Source: Eggerthellaceae bacterium (GTDB lineage: Bacteria; Actinomycetota; Coriobacteriia; Coriobacteriales; Eggerthellaceae). Taken from it: 64,000 bases of DNA. Location: NCBI GenBank assembly GCA_015062605.1, contig SUUI01000003.1, positions 1-64,000 on the forward strand. The letters are read 5' to 3'. How positions within the stretch are numbered: the stretch's first letter is position 1; each line of letters opens with the position of its first letter. The position numbers and the translations under genes are program-made. Of this stretch, positions 24,827 through 34,907 are shown piece after piece. The notes under the pieces were generated by a model. It made no database searches. It saw only the letters and a program-made list of their open reading frames with translations, and had not been told where the DNA came from.

Positions 24827-26526
24827 TGACTCGTTCAATCATCGATCCTATTACCAGAATCGAAGGTCACCTTCGTGTTGAAATGGAAGTCGAAGGCGGC
24901 GTCGTAACTGACGCTTGGGTGTCGGGCGGTTGCTTCCGCGGAATGGAGCTCGTCGTCGAGCACCGTACACCTGAGGATGCCGCGCAGATCGTCCAACGTA
25001 TCTGCGGCGTTTGCCCGGTCTCGCATTCCCATTCTTCCACGATTGCCGGAGAGAAAGCTTACGGCATCACCATTTCGAACAATGCTCGCCTCATCCGCAA
25101 CATGATCGAAGGTGCGCAGTTCCTGCATAGCCATATCCTGTGGCTGTACAACCTGTGCGCGCTCGACTACGTCAACCCGCTGCACGCTCTTGAAGCCAAT
25201 CCAGATGATGCAATGGCTCTCGCTAAGCAACTCGGTACTTCAACGAACAGCAATTTCGCAGCTCTCCAGGAGCGCCTGAAGAAGTTCGCCGCCAATGGCC
25301 AGCTTTCCATCTTCTCGGGCAACTGGTTCGATGCTGACGGCGGCGACGCATACAAGCTTCCCGCTGCAGGCGATCTGCTGTTGACCTCGCATTATCTGGA
25401 AGCCTTGACCATGCAGTCCAAAGCATCTGAAATCGCTGGTCTACTCGGCGGTAAGATGCCCCATGTCATGACCATCATCCCCGGCGGCACGGCATTCGTT
25501 CCGACCGCCGAGAAGCTCGATGACCTCCTGTTCCTCATCAGGGAACTCAAGGATTGGGTCGAGGGTACCGTCCTGCAAGATACCGTTGCCCTCGCAACCT
25601 ATTACCCGGATGTCTTCAAGTTCGGCAAGGGCGTTGGGCGTTACATCGCCTGGGGCGTTTTCGAAGGTCCCGATTGGCCGTATGGAAATGATTACACCGC
25701 GCAGATGGCTAATCGTTATATGCCGTCTGGTGTTGTCAATGACGATTTGAGCCTTGAGGATCCTATCGAGAACAACATCACCGAGTATGTCGGCCATTCC
25801 TGGTATCAGGGCGGTCAGACCTTCACGGCTCCGTACTTCACCACGCAACCGAACTTCACCGAGTACTACGAGAAGGATTCGGTCGGCGCAGACGGCATCG
25901 GCAAGGTTGCCGAGAAGTACACGTGGGTCAAATGCCCGCAGTACAAGGATATGCCGTACGAGGCCGGCGGACTTTCCCGCGTCCTCGCAGCGTATCTGCG
26001 TGGTGTGCCGTTCGTCGTCGAGCAGGCTAACGCTCTCATGAAGACTGCAGGCATCGGCATTCCCGAGCTGCAATCCACGCTCGGTCGTTCCGCAGTCCGC
26101 CAGATAGAGACCGTCTACATCGCCAACCTTATGGAGCAGTGGTGTCTCGAGCTTATCGAGGCTATCAAGGGTGGCGACTCCGAATTCTTCAAGGAGCCGC
26201 TTACCAAGACCGGTTCCGGAACGGGCTTCTGGGAAGCTCCTCGCGGTGCCCTTTATCACAGCGAGAAAGTCACCAACGGTCTCATCGATGGCTACCATAT
26301 CATCATCCCGTCGACATGGAACTTGGCTCCGCATAACGAGCGTGGCGAATACGGTCCGCTCGAGCAGGCGCTCATCGGCGTGCCGGTCGAGACCATTGAG
26401 AAGCCTATTAATGCTCTGCGTACCGTTCATAGCTTCGACCCGTGCACCGCATGCGCAGTGCATGTGACCGAACCGAAGACGGGCAAGACCTTCGAAACCG
26501 TCACCAGCCCTTGGGGGGTGAAGTAA
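24826..26526 (+). CDS. hyaB: [NiFe] hydrogenase large (catalytic) subunit
   Basis: A 566-residue protein with both nickel-binding motifs: the N-terminal RICGVCPVSHS and the C-terminal DPCTACAVH. Processing after the His would remove the last 15 residues (VTEPKTGKTFETVTS...), releasing the mature enzyme; hyaD nearby encodes the protease. It catalyses reversible H2 cleavage, in this type normally H2 uptake coupled to respiration. It should cross the membrane with the Tat-targeted small subunit. The start codon overlaps the hyaA stop, behind GGGAGG. hyaC follows one base later. Confidence 0.96.
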   Translation: MTRSIIDPITRIEGHLRVEMEVEGGVVTDAWVSGGCFRGMELVVEHRTPEDAAQIVQRICGVCPVSHSHSSTIAGEKAYGITISNNARLIRNMIEGAQFLHSHILWLYNLCALDYVNPLHALEANPDDAMALAKQLGTSTNSNFAALQERLKKFAANGQLSIFSGNWFDADGGDAYKLPAAGDLLLTSHYLEALTMQSKASEIAGLLGGKMPHVMTIIPGGTAFVPTAEKLDDLLFLIRELKDWVEGTVLQDTVALATYYPDVFKFGKGVGRYIAWGVFEGPDWPYGNDYTAQMANRYMPSGVVNDDLSLEDPIENNITEYVGHSWYQGGQTFTAPYFTTQPNFTEYYEKDSVGADGIGKVAEKYTWVKCPQYKDMPYEAGGLSRVLAAYLRGVPFVVEQANALMKTAGIGIPELQSTLGRSAVRQIETVYIANLMEQWCLELIEAIKGGDSEFFKEPLTKTGSGTGFWEAPRGALYHSEKVTNGLIDGYHIIIPSTWNLAPHNERGEYGPLEQALIGVPVETIEKPINALRTVHSFDPCTACAVHVTEPKTGKTFETVTSPWGVK

Positions 26527-26527
26527 C

Positions 26528-27277
26528 ATGGCGCATTTAGCACACTATCGTGAGGCTCATCCGCTGCCGTTCGTCATTACGCACTGGATCAACCTCATCA
26601 GCATGTTTTTCCTCATCATCACGGGCTTCATGATCCACTTCCCATTCTTCGGTGGATTGATGGGCGTTGTACGTGGTCTGCATGTCTTCTTCGGCATCGT
26701 GATCTTCGTCAACTGCATCGTCCGTATCATCATGTCCTTCTTCATCAAGTCCGCTCCGACAGCTGGTACGCGCGAGCAGGTTCCTGATTACAAGACTTGG
26801 CTGCCGCAGGCTGACAACAAGCACCAGGGTCCCGAGTGGGTTAAGTACTACCTGTTCATGAAGAAGGATCATCCGCTGTCCGCGAAGCTCGGCGTTCCGC
26901 AGAAGCTTTCCTATCTGCTGATCCCGATCCTGATCATCCTGCAGTTCTACACGGGTATGGCTCTGTGGGGACCGACGATGGACTGGGGCATCTTCGCTGT
27001 CGGCACCGACTTGGTCGGTGGTCAGATGAATCAGCGCGTCATCCACTACTTCCTGATGTACGTATTCATCATCTTCATCTTCATCCATGTGTATCTTGCT
27101 AACGTCGAGGGCACCGCTCCCACGAAGCTCATGTTCTTCTGGAAAGAGCATGGCGGACTGGTGTACGATCCCGAGAAGCATGTCATCGTAGGTGAGGACG
27201 ACCTGTCCGGAAACATCCGTATGCTTGAGGATGATGAAGTCGCCGAATTGATTGAAGAGGCGAACGAAGAAGCCTAA
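26528..27277 (+). CDS. hyaC: Ni/Fe-hydrogenase b-type cytochrome subunit
   Basis: A 249-residue protein with four transmembrane helices and histidines placed for heme b ligation (VITHWINLI in TM1, VRGLHVFFG in TM2, VIHYFLMY and FIHVYLAN in the C-terminal half). HyaC-type subunits pass electrons from the small subunit to quinone. A soluble acidic tail of about 45 residues ends the protein. It starts one base after hyaB and is followed by a strong terminator, so hyaABC form one transcript. Confidence 0.93.
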   Translation: MAHLAHYREAHPLPFVITHWINLISMFFLIITGFMIHFPFFGGLMGVVRGLHVFFGIVIFVNCIVRIIMSFFIKSAPTAGTREQVPDYKTWLPQADNKHQGPEWVKYYLFMKKDHPLSAKLGVPQKLSYLLIPILIILQFYTGMALWGPTMDWGIFAVGTDLVGGQMNQRVIHYFLMYVFIIFIFIHVYLANVEGTAPTKLMFFWKEHGGLVYDPEKHVIVGEDDLSGNIRMLEDDEVAELIEEANEEA

Positions 27278-27305
27278 CGCTTGAGCGAACACCGCATGCG
27301 TTTTT

Positions 27306-27336
27306 ACGGAGCCCGGCATCGTCGGGCTCCGTTTTC
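27306..27336 (+). terminator. intrinsic terminator after hyaC
   Basis: A 10-bp stem (ACGGAGCCCG / CGGGCTCCGT) with a 7-base loop, followed by TTTCTGTTTT. Confidence 0.88.
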
Positions 27337-27350
27337 TGTTTTCGCTTCGC

Positions 27351-27356
27351 TATAAT
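27351..27356 (+). promoter_or_regulatory. candidate -10 box upstream of the small membrane protein and hyaD
   Basis: A perfect TATAAT lies just past the hyaC terminator and 52 bases before the next start. The -35 is poor. It suggests that the next two genes are separately transcribed. Confidence 0.45.
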
Positions 27357-27407
27357 GTGACACTGACCCGAGGATAAACCATAAGCGTTGATGGGGAAGG
27401 AGGCGAC

Positions 27408-27836
27408 ATGGGCCAACCGCTCACAGACGAACAGATTGCACGTGAGGAAAAATTCCTTGAAGGCATTCCGCGCATCAACATTGGCGCGTTGTTCCTCCCA
27501 CCCATCTGGGGTCCTGCTCATGGATTCTGGGTTACGATTCTTTTCTACCCCGCATGGCTGTTTGCCGATAACTGTTTCTATTCCGCGTATTCGGTGCATA
27601 ATGCTCCTTCGATCTTACTTGCCATCATCGTCTTTATCGTGCTTGTGGCAGCAACCGTCGTCTTCTCGATATTAGGTCAGCCCATTGCCGCCCATCGTGC
27701 GGCGGAACGGGGAAAGACGAAAGAGGAGTATCTGAGCACGCAACGCAAATGGGCGATTGGCTGTGTCATCGCTGGTATCATCATGATCGCGCTCGCCACG
27801 TATTACAATCTTTTCATTAGGGCGCCTTTCGCATAA
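27408..27836 (+). CDS. small membrane protein within the hydrogenase cluster
   Basis: A 142-residue protein with three hydrophobic helices. The motif IGALFLPPIWGPAHGFW leads into the first, with ILLAIIVFIVLVAATVVFSI and IGCVIAGIIMIALATYY after it. I do not recognise a named family. GGGGAAGGAGGCGAC precedes the ATG. It lies between the structural genes and the maturation protease, so an accessory role in hydrogenase assembly or membrane attachment is possible but not shown. Confidence 0.72.
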   Translation: MGQPLTDEQIAREEKFLEGIPRINIGALFLPPIWGPAHGFWVTILFYPAWLFADNCFYSAYSVHNAPSILLAIIVFIVLVAATVVFSILGQPIAAHRAAERGKTKEEYLSTQRKWAIGCVIAGIIMIALATYYNLFIRAPFA

Positions 27837-27863
27837 GCGCGTGATGTTTTAGGAGTTCTGCTA

Positions 27864-28418
27864 ATGATTGATCTGCCTGACAATGCATCGATGCAAGGCG
27901 AAAGCGTCACCTCATCGAGGAGATGTGCCATCATCTGTGTTGGCAATAAGCTCATGCTCGATGAGGGTATCGGACCAGCGGTTTACGAGGCGCTCCTCGA
28001 ACGCTATGAGATTCCCGATGATGTTTCCTGCTTCGATGTTGGTTGCATGAGCCTTGATATGCTTCCCGTAATCCGCGACTACGACTTCATCGTGACAGTA
28101 GATGCGGTCGATGGTACGGGTGAAGCACCTGGTACGGTGTTTCGGTTCCAGCCTGAAGATGTGGCACGGCATGCAGGTGCGATGGCATCGCTTCATGACA
28201 TGAAGCTCATCGACCTGTTCGATTCAGCTGCGTTATTGGGCTATGAGGCGCGTGGTGTGTGCCTCGGCATGCAAGTGCTCAATATGGAGCCTGCCGAATA
28301 TACCATCGGGCTGACCAAGCCAGTCTATGATGCTTTGCCTTTGCTCCTCGAAACCCTAGAGGCGGAGCTTTATCGCGAAGGGTTTATCCTGCGTAAGAAA
28401 AGTGAAGTTTCGGATTGA
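27864..28418 (+). CDS. hyaD: hydrogenase maturation protease HyaD/HycI family
   Basis: A 184-residue protein with the family motif GNKLMLDEGIGPAVYE near the N terminus, including the Glu/Asp that senses nickel, then CMSLDMLPVIRDYDFIVTVDAVD with a second conserved Asp, and LHDMKLIDL with the conserved His. It cuts the C-terminal peptide from the large subunit once nickel is inserted. Its substrate is presumably the product of hyaB, 1.3 kb upstream. AGGAG precedes the ATG. The last 30-40 residues are charged. Confidence 0.92.
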   Translation: MIDLPDNASMQGESVTSSRRCAIICVGNKLMLDEGIGPAVYEALLERYEIPDDVSCFDVGCMSLDMLPVIRDYDFIVTVDAVDGTGEAPGTVFRFQPEDVARHAGAMASLHDMKLIDLFDSAALLGYEARGVCLGMQVLNMEPAEYTIGLTKPVYDALPLLLETLEAELYREGFILRKKSEVSD

Positions 28419-28433
28419 AATCACGTCTCGCAA

Positions 28434-29093
28434 TCACTGTGATTTCTTAGCGCTCGGACAAATGTCACTTAATTCGCAGTCGTTGCATCTAGGGCGACGT
28501 GCAACGCACACCTCACGCCCGAAACGTACGAGCTGGTGATTGATCGGCTTCCAATCCTTCCTATCGAAAACCTTAAGCAAGTCGAATTCAGTAGCTTGTG
28601 GCGTGGGCGCATTGCTGAGCTTGAGCATATGCGTGATGCGGAAGACGTGCGTGTCGACAGCGATTCCTTCCACGTCGTCGAAAGCGACATTGAGCACGAT
28701 GTTGGCGGTTTTACGTCCGACGCCGGGGAGTTTGGTAAGTTCGCCCATCGTAGAGGGGACGTTTCCTTTGAAATCTTCAAGCACTATGCGGGCGCATTCG
28801 ATGACGTGAGCTGCCTTCGTGCGGAAGAATCCTATGCTGCGGAGTATTTCCTCGACATCCTCTTGCTTAGCTTGGGCGAGCGCTTCTATGGTGGGGTAGC
28901 GTTCCCACAGTACGGGAGTAACCTTGTTGACGGCCTTATCGGTAGTCTGCGCCGAGAGGAGCACGGCGATGACCAGATGGAAGGGGTCGCCGTCATAAAT
29001 AAGCTCGGTTTCGGCCTCCCCGTAACGCTCGTTCATCCGTAAAGCTACGGTTGCTGCACGCTCGCGTTTCGATTTCAGTGATTCCCGTGGCAT
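28434..29093 (-). CDS. nth: endonuclease III
   Basis: A 219-residue DNA glycosylase/AP lyase for oxidised pyrimidines. It has LLSAQTTDKAVNKV, the hairpin LPGVGRKTANIVLNVAF with the catalytic Lys, and the Asp in VDTHVFRI. The C-terminal four-cysteine iron-sulfur loop C-x6-C-x2-C-x5-C is complete. Convergent with hyaD across 15 bases. The intact cluster contrasts with the cluster-less MutY in this window. Confidence 0.95.
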   Translation of the reverse strand: MPRESLKSKRERAATVALRMNERYGEAETELIYDGDPFHLVIAVLLSAQTTDKAVNKVTPVLWERYPTIEALAQAKQEDVEEILRSIGFFRTKAAHVIECARIVLEDFKGNVPSTMGELTKLPGVGRKTANIVLNVAFDDVEGIAVDTHVFRITHMLKLSNAPTPQATEFDLLKVFDRKDWKPINHQLVRFGREVCVARRPRCNDCELSDICPSAKKSQ

Positions 29094-29200
29094 GTGTTTC
29101 CTTATAGGTGTCGAAGCTTTTCTGATGTGGTGCCATTATAGTCCGACTCTTCTAGGGCAAGCATATCGAAACTTAGATTCGCCCATCTATGTGCTTACGC

Positions 29201-29284
29201 TATAATGCGCATAGCCTAATAGAGACCGGGGTGATGAAGCGACTCTATGCAAACACCCCTATATAACCGCGAAACGCGGGTTTT
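29201..29284 (+). promoter_or_regulatory. mfd promoter and leader with attenuator-like hairpin
   Basis: TATAAT at 29201-29206 is a strong -10. The leader contains paired arms GGGGTG (29228-29233) and CACCCC (29254-29259), then a compact hairpin CCGCG-AAA-CGCGG (29267-29279) followed by GTTTT. A ten-codon frame ends directly at the base of this hairpin. The hairpin stem is short (5 bp), so termination would be weak. Confidence 0.4.
29234..29266 (+). CDS. possible leader peptide upstream of mfd
   Basis: A ten-residue frame, MKRLYANTPI, starting at ATG 29234 and ending in TAA right before the CCGCG-AAA-CGCGG hairpin. The GGGG just upstream is a poor, close ribosome-binding site. If translated, the stopped ribosome would cover the hairpin. 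This is an inference from arrangement only. Confidence 0.2.
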   Translation: MKRLYANTPI

Positions 29285-29331
29285 CGTGCTGTATGGATTA
29301 GTTCGAGCCATGCAGTTTAGGACGGATAAGG

Positions 29332-32300
29332 ATGCTGATCGATTCGCTTGCATACACCTTAGAACGCTCCCAGGCGCTCGATGCGTTTTGGGGCAAGCTC
29401 GATGCTGGAAGCGATGCGGCTTTGGCCGTCGCAAGCTCTGCGCGCGCGTTCCTCGTCGCAGCTCGTTTCGCAAGATGTCCGCAGCCTACGCTTGTGGTCA
29501 TCGCGGGTGAAGATGCGGCTGCATCGTTTTCACGGATGCTCCGCGCATACCTTTCCGATGAGTACGTGCTGCGATTTCCGGCGCGCATGGATGTGCCTTT
29601 CGGCTCAAGGAAGCCTGATGTGAACATCATTGCCCAGCGCATGAGGGCTGCGTGGGCGCTCTCTTCCGGGAAGCCTTGTATCGTCGTAGCATCTGCTGGC
29701 GCGCTCGTAAGGCTTTTGCCTCCGCATGCAAGCCGTGCGCATGAACCTCTTATCCTTTTTGCCCAAAGAGAGCTTTCGGATATGGGCATAAAAGATGTTG
29801 AAGAATTCGATGACGTCCTTCGCACGCTTCAGGAGCGTGGATACAAAAACACCGGCGAGCTCGATGGACCAGGGACGTTTTGCACGCGAGGCGGTGTCAT
29901 CGATGTATTCCCGGGGAACCTCGCATATCCCATCCGACTCGATTTTTTCGGAGATGAACTTGAAGAGATCCGGCGAATCGTGCCCTCAACCGGGCAGACG
30001 ATAGCGAACCTAACCCAAGTCGAGGTCTTTCCCGTTGCGGAGCATTCTTGTTCTCAGAGCGCATCCGAACGGGCTAGAAAAAGCCTCGAATCACGCGCTC
30101 GGACGAATCAGGCTTTTCGAGAGCTTCTCGAAAAGCTCGAAGGCGGCATGGACTTCGAGGAGTCGAGTGCGCTGTTGCCCTATCTGTACGATTCCCTTGA
30201 GACCCTTGGTTCCTATCTTGCGGACGATGCGCTTTCCGTGCTTATCGAACCGCGCTCGCTTTTCGATGATGCCGTGCATACTTATGCCGACATAGAGGCA
30301 AGGCTTAAGGGTACTAGCATCGCTCCTGAGGGAATCATCTGCCAACCTGCATCGCTCGATTTTGGGAGCGTGCAGCGTGCGACCTATGTGTCCATCATGC
30401 GTGTCGGGGGTGCGGCGGATGATGAGCTTCCTGTAAAGCGGGTTGAGGTCGCTGGTTCTCCTGAGAAGCTCTTCGGGAGATTGAGGGGCTTTCTGGATGG
30501 AGGTTTCACTACGGTATTATCCGTCCCGAACCATCGGGCACGAAAGGATATCGAGCTTTCGCTTGTGGATTACGAACTGCCGTTTTTGGAGGTGCTCGAT
30601 AGTGCTGAGGGCGTGAGTTTAGCAACGCTTGAATCTGAACACGAGGCCGCATTATCTTGCAAGCGGCTTCGCCGCGGCGTGGTCAACGTCGTCGATGTCG
30701 ATATCCCCTTGGGCATGGTCATCCCCAAGGCACGCCTCGCACTTGTGTCGTTATCGGATACGCAAGGATCGACGCGTACTCGCTCATCGAAGCGGATTGA
30801 TATCACGAAGATCACCTTCCCGTATAAACCAGGTGATTATGTCGTGCATGCGGCTCATGGTGTCGCGTTATTCAAGGATCTTGTGTGCCGTGAGATCGAT
30901 GGGACGATGCGCGACTATTTGTTGTTGGAATACGCGCAGTCTGACAAGCTCTTCGTGCCTGTCGAGCAGCTCGATCGCGTGACGCGCTACGTGGGTCCTG
31001 AGGGATACAGTCCACGTCTGACGAGACTGAACACATCCGACTGGTCGAGAGCCGTGCGCAAGGCAAGCAAGGCCACGAAGAATCTCGCCTTCGACTTGGT
31101 TGACGTGTATTCGAGGCGCGCTTCGGCGCAGGGATTCCGCTTCAGTCCGGATACGCCATGGCAAGTTGAGATGGAGGACGCGTTCCCGTTTGAAGAGACG
31201 CTTGACCAACTCCGTGCAATCGCCGATGTGAAAGCAGATATGGAATCACCGCAGCCCATGGATCGGCTCATCTGCGGTGATGTCGGTTTCGGGAAGACAG
31301 AGGTCGCGATGCGTGCGGCATTCAAGGCCGTGCAGGATGATAAGCAGGTTATGGTGCTCTGTCCGACGACCATTTTGGCGCAGCAGCATTACACGACGTT
31401 TTCGGAGCGCTGCGAACCGTTCGGCATCCGCGTGGATGTGCTCTCGCGTTTTAAGTCATCCGCACAGCAGCAACAAACACTCGAAGGATTCGCGTCAGGG
31501 GACGTTCATATTCTTGTTGGGACGCATAGACTGCTCTCGCGGGACGTCAATCCGCACGATCTCGGTCTTGTCATCATCGACGAGGAGCAACGTTTCGGCG
31601 TTGGTCATAAGGAACAGTTCAAGAACCTGCGAGAGTCCGTCGATGTTCTCACGCTTTCTGCGACACCTATACCGAGAACCTTGCAGATGTCGCTTTCCGG
31701 CGTGCGTGATATGAGCTTGATCAACACGCCCCCTGATAACCGCAAGGCTGTCAAAGTGCATGTAGGGGAGTGGGACCCTGATATCGTTTCCGGGGCCATC
31801 AGGCGCGAGCTCGAGCGCGGTGGACAGGTTTATTACGTGAGCAATCGCGTTCGAACGATCGACGACGCGGTTCGCCGTGTCAGCGAAGCAGCGGGCGAGG
31901 CGCGTATCGGAGTGGCGCATGGCAAAATGAGCAAGGAAGAGCTCGAACGCGTCATGGAGGAATTCAGCGTTGGGGAGCTTGATGTTCTCGTTGCGACGAC
32001 GATCATCGAGAGCGGCATCGATAACCCCCATACCAATACGCTTATCATCGAGGATTCTCAGCGTCTCGGCTTAGCACAGATGTATCAGCTTAAAGGGCGA
32101 GTCGGTCGTTCCGCTGCGCAGGCATACGCATATTTCATGTTTCCCGAGCAGGTACCGCTTACCGAGCAAGCGCATGCGCGCTTAGTCGCGATTGATGAGC
32201 ACCAGGAACTCGGCAGCGGCATGAGCATCGCGATGCGCGACCTTGAGATCAGAGGTGCTGGCAGCCTGCTCGGAGCAGAGCAGAGCGGAAATATGTCTGC

Positions 32301-32844
32301 GGTCGGATTCGATCTGTTCGCGCAGATGCTTTCCTACGCGGTGCAAGCAGCACGAGAGGGGAGCGATGCTGACGCAGGCGCCCTTCCACCTGCGCTTTCC
32401 GATATCACGGTTAATATTGCCGGGCGTGCGTTCATTCCCGAGGATTTCATCCCCGATGTGGATGTGCGCGTCGTATGGTATCGGCGTATCGCCTCCGCGT
32501 TCACCGAGGAGGATGTTGACGATATCGAGCGGGAGCTTGCTTCCGGTGGTAGGGAGCTTCCCATCGAGACGAGAAACCTGCTCGATAAAGCACGTCTGAA
32601 GGCGTTTGCGTACGAGCATGGCATACAGACCATTTCAGTGGTAGGTGGCAAGCTAATCATCGAACCGGTTGACGTGCCACGCGCTTTGAGCATCAAGATG
32701 CGGCGCTACGGGGGAAGATTCACGCCATCGAACCGCAAACTCCGACTTCCACTCAAGTATTTCGGTACGATTGAGCCAGACGGATTGCTCGCATGTGTTG
32801 CACGCTTTGTCCATGAGCTTATCGATGAAGATGCTAAGGAATGA
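29332..32844 (+). CDS. mfd: transcription-repair coupling factor
   Basis: A 1170-residue Mfd. Domains in order: UvrB-homology region (about 1-350), RNA-polymerase interaction domain with [15 protein letters not shown] near 505-520, the SF2 translocase with Walker [20 protein letters not shown] box, [13 protein letters not shown] and GRVGRS, then the C-terminal TRCF domain. It displaces stalled RNA polymerase at lesions and recruits UvrA. Length is normal for the family. ATG 29332 follows GGATAAGG. The DMT transporter gene starts two bases after its stop. Confidence 0.97.
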   Translation: MLIDSLAYTLERSQALDAFWGKLDAGSDAALAVASSARAFLVAARFARCPQPTLVVIAGEDAAASFSRMLRAYLSDEYVLRFPARMDVPFGSRKPDVNIIAQRMRAAWALSSGKPCIVVASAGALVRLLPPHASRAHEPLILFAQRELSDMGIKDVEEFDDVLRTLQERGYKNTGELDGPGTFCTRGGVIDVFPGNLAYPIRLDFFGDELEEIRRIVPSTGQTIANLTQVEVFPVAEHSCSQSASERARKSLESRARTNQAFRELLEKLEGGMDFEESSALLPYLYDSLETLGSYLADDALSVLIEPRSLFDDAVHTYADIEARLKGTSIAPEGIICQPASLDFGSVQRATYVSIMRVGGAADDELPVKRVEVAGSPEKLFGRLRGFLDGGFTTVLSVPNHRARKDIELSLVDYELPFLEVLDSAEGVSLATLESEHEAALSCKRLRRGVVNVVDVDIPLGMVIPKARLALVSLSDTQGSTRTRSSKRIDITKITFPYKPGDYVVHAAHGVALFKDLVCREIDGTMRDYLLLEYAQSDKLFVPVEQLDRVTRYVGPEGYSPRLTRLNTSDWSRAVRKASKATKNLAFDLVDVYSRRASAQGFRFSPDTPWQVEMEDAFPFEETLDQLRAIADVKADMESPQPMDRLICGDVGFGKTEVAMRAAFKAVQDDKQVMVLCPTTILAQQHYTTFSERCEPFGIRVDVLSRFKSSAQQQQTLEGFASGDVHILVGTHRLLSRDVNPHDLGLVIIDEEQRFGVGHKEQFKNLRESVDVLTLSATPIPRTLQMSLSGVRDMSLINTPPDNRKAVKVHVGEWDPDIVSGAIRRELERGGQVYYVSNRVRTIDDAVRRVSEAAGEARIGVAHGKMSKEELERVMEEFSVGELDVLVATTIIESGIDNPHTNTLIIEDSQRLGLAQMYQLKGRVGRSAAQAYAYFMFPEQVPLTEQAHARLVAIDEHQELGSGMSIAMRDLEIRGAGSLLGAEQSGNMSAVGFDLFAQMLSYAVQAAREGSDADAGALPPALSDITVNIAGRAFIPEDFIPDVDVRVVWYRRIASAFTEEDVDDIERELASGGRELPIETRNLLDKARLKAFAYEHGIQTISVVGGKLIIEPVDVPRALSIKMRRYGGRFTPSNRKLRLPLKYFGTIEPDGLLACVARFVHELIDEDAKE

Positions 32845-32845
32845 A

Positions 32846-33793
32846 ATGGCGGATACGGCCTCTAGGAAACATTTCGCGTTCGGCGTGTTCTGCACGCTGC
32901 TCGGTGGTGCGCTCTGGGGCTTTTCCGGGGCTTGCCTGCAGAGGCTGTTGGGCTCATACGATATCTCCCCCTTGTTCGTCACTGTGGTGCGCATGGTGGG
33001 GTCGGGCATCGTTTTCCTCATCATCCTGCTCATTACCAAACGTGATGAGATGAAGAGGATATTCAAAGATGCGCGCATGGTGGGGCGTTTCATATTCTTC
33101 GGAGTAGTCGGCCTTTTCTTCTGCCAGATCACTTACATTATGACCATCATGTACACGAACGCAGGTACGGCAACCGTTCTCCAATGCACGGGTACCATTT
33201 TTATCATGCTCTTCAGCTGCATCCTTGCCCGCAGGCTTCCGTTTCTTCGCGACTTCATCGGCCTCATACTCGCCGTGACCGCGACAGTGCTTATTGCGAC
33301 GCAGGGAGATCTTTCGACGTTGTCCGTGCCGCTTGAGGGCCTTATCTGGGGTCTTTTGTGCGGTCTTACGGTAATGACGTACGTGATGTATCCCAAGAAA
33401 CTGTTCGCGCAATGGGGGAGTCTTCCCGTGACGGGACTCGGTATGCTGTTCGGTGGTATCGCAGCAGCGCTTCTGTATTGTGCCGGACCGCTCTATGGGC
33501 AGCCTTTGGCGCTTCCTGATCTCGATGCTGAGGGAATCATTCTGTTCGCGCTTGTCGTTGTAGTCGGCACAATCGCAGCCTTCGCCTTGTATCTGCATGG
33601 CGTATCCATCGTCGGCTCGGTGAAGGGTGGTCTGCTCGGCACGATCGAGCCTGTGAGTGCAACTGTCATTTGCGCTGTGTGGCTCGGGACGGTGTTCACG
33701 GGTTACGATATAGCTGGTCTTATCATGATGATCGTCATGATCGTGCTCGTTTCCGGAAAAGAAAGCGAAAAGAACCAGGATCAAAGCGCATGA
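32846..33793 (+). CDS. EamA/DMT-family transporter
   Basis: A 315-residue protein with ten transmembrane helices in two EamA halves, for example GGALWGFSGACLQRLL in the first and LYLHGVSIVGSVKGGLLGTIEPVSAT in the second. DMT members export amino acids or other metabolites; the substrate is unknown. ATG 32846 has AAGGA at 32836-32840 and lies two bases past the mfd stop, so it is probably co-transcribed with mfd. Confidence 0.85.
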   Translation: MADTASRKHFAFGVFCTLLGGALWGFSGACLQRLLGSYDISPLFVTVVRMVGSGIVFLIILLITKRDEMKRIFKDARMVGRFIFFGVVGLFFCQITYIMTIMYTNAGTATVLQCTGTIFIMLFSCILARRLPFLRDFIGLILAVTATVLIATQGDLSTLSVPLEGLIWGLLCGLTVMTYVMYPKKLFAQWGSLPVTGLGMLFGGIAAALLYCAGPLYGQPLALPDLDAEGIILFALVVVVGTIAAFALYLHGVSIVGSVKGGLLGTIEPVSATVICAVWLGTVFTGYDIAGLIMMIVMIVLVSGKESEKNQDQSA

Positions 33794-33844
33794 TTCGGGG
33801 AGTCTTTCCCGTATGCGGCACGATGTAAGACGTAATCAAACTTT

Positions 33845-34873
33845 TCAGACAAAGATCTCGGCTGTCATGAGCGAGAGCGTGATAGCTTGTGCGGGGCATA
33901 CGGCGCTGCAGTATCCGCATCCAATGCAAGATTTCGGATCGTAGCTAATTTTCGAGGTGCCGAATTCGGTGCGCAGTGCATGGGTCGGGCACTTTTTCGT
34001 GCACGGATGATCGTTGCATGCGCATGCGGCCTTGTTTAGCTTTGCAATTGTGAGAGGGATGCGGTTCGCAATATCAGGGTCGGCTTCCACGGCACGTTTC
34101 AATAGCTCGAGGCTCGGTGGGATGACACGGGGTTTGTATGCGCTTTTGAGGGCAAGGACGCTTGTTTGCGCATCTGCTGTAAATGCACGTGTGTGCATAC
34201 GCTCCTGCAAGGTGAGCAGATCGTCGACTACCGTTGAGGTGCGCTTTCGACGCTCTCCACTTGCGAGGTCTTTCAGTGTCGTTCCGATATCTTCTGCGAT
34301 CTCGCGTCTGTCACCTTCATCAATCCCGCCCAAGTCGTGCATGAGGCTTTCCCGCTGTGGGATGCGGCTTTCGAAAGTCACGTCTCCACTTGTGACTTGC
34401 CGTGCTTTTCCGAGCGCATAATCCCACATGGGGTATCCGCGAGTTCCAGCTTGTGTGCATGATGCGCACGTGGACTCATCGCAGCAGATGGTTATGGGGA
34501 TGCGATGTGCAAGCAAAGCAATCCAAACTTCGGGGGAAAGCTCAGCAAGACAGGTAAGTACGATGACATTGCCTGCAGGTTCGTATACATCATCCGGAAG
34601 GGCTTCCATGCAAGTGATGTAGACGGCGCCTGTGCGCTCTGCGCTCGACATCGCGTGTGTGAGCACATCGAGCGACAGGATGTCGGTTGCAACGAACGCA
34701 TCGCAGATGCCTGCGCATAATGCACACGATGTGCAGAGTTCTTCGCTTATGCGTGGAACCTCTCCTGTGTCCAATGAGATCGCTTGAGCAGGGCATACGA
34801 TGCTGCATCGCTCGCATGTGCTTCCCAGAGGTCGTACACACCAGCGTTCGTCTATGGCTATACGGTTCGGCAT
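33845..34873 (-). CDS. multi-cluster 4Fe-4S protein of unknown function
   Basis: A 342-residue protein. The N-terminal region has CERCSIVCPAQAI and CTSCALCAGIC, a two-cluster ferredoxin-like layout. A middle domain contains ICCDESTCASC, and the C terminus has CNDHPCTKKCPTHAL and CIGCGYCSAVCPAQAI. The centre (about 70-240) otherwise has few recognisable motifs; VYITCMEALPDDV and VIVLTCLAELSP recall the ferredoxin-linked beta strands of corrinoid or CoB-type reductases but I cannot assign it. The start has no strong ribosome-binding site. It lies downstream of gltX on the same strand, 34 bases away. Confidence 0.78.
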   Translation of the reverse strand: MPNRIAIDERWCVRPLGSTCERCSIVCPAQAISLDTGEVPRISEELCTSCALCAGICDAFVATDILSLDVLTHAMSSAERTGAVYITCMEALPDDVYEPAGNVIVLTCLAELSPEVWIALLAHRIPITICCDESTCASCTQAGTRGYPMWDYALGKARQVTSGDVTFESRIPQRESLMHDLGGIDEGDRREIAEDIGTTLKDLASGERRKRTSTVVDDLLTLQERMHTRAFTADAQTSVLALKSAYKPRVIPPSLELLKRAVEADPDIANRIPLTIAKLNKAACACNDHPCTKKCPTHALRTEFGTSKISYDPKSCIGCGYCSAVCPAQAITLSLMTAEIFV

Positions 34874-34907
34874 GGCAATCGCTTACGCGCCCAGTCAGAA
34901 AACTGAC

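Noticed and set aside
22946-24838. 630-codon open frame on the minus strand opposite hyaA
   Set aside because: It mirrors the repeat-rich coding strand, lacks a ribosome-binding site and recognisable domains, and the plus strand encodes a clear hydrogenase subunit.
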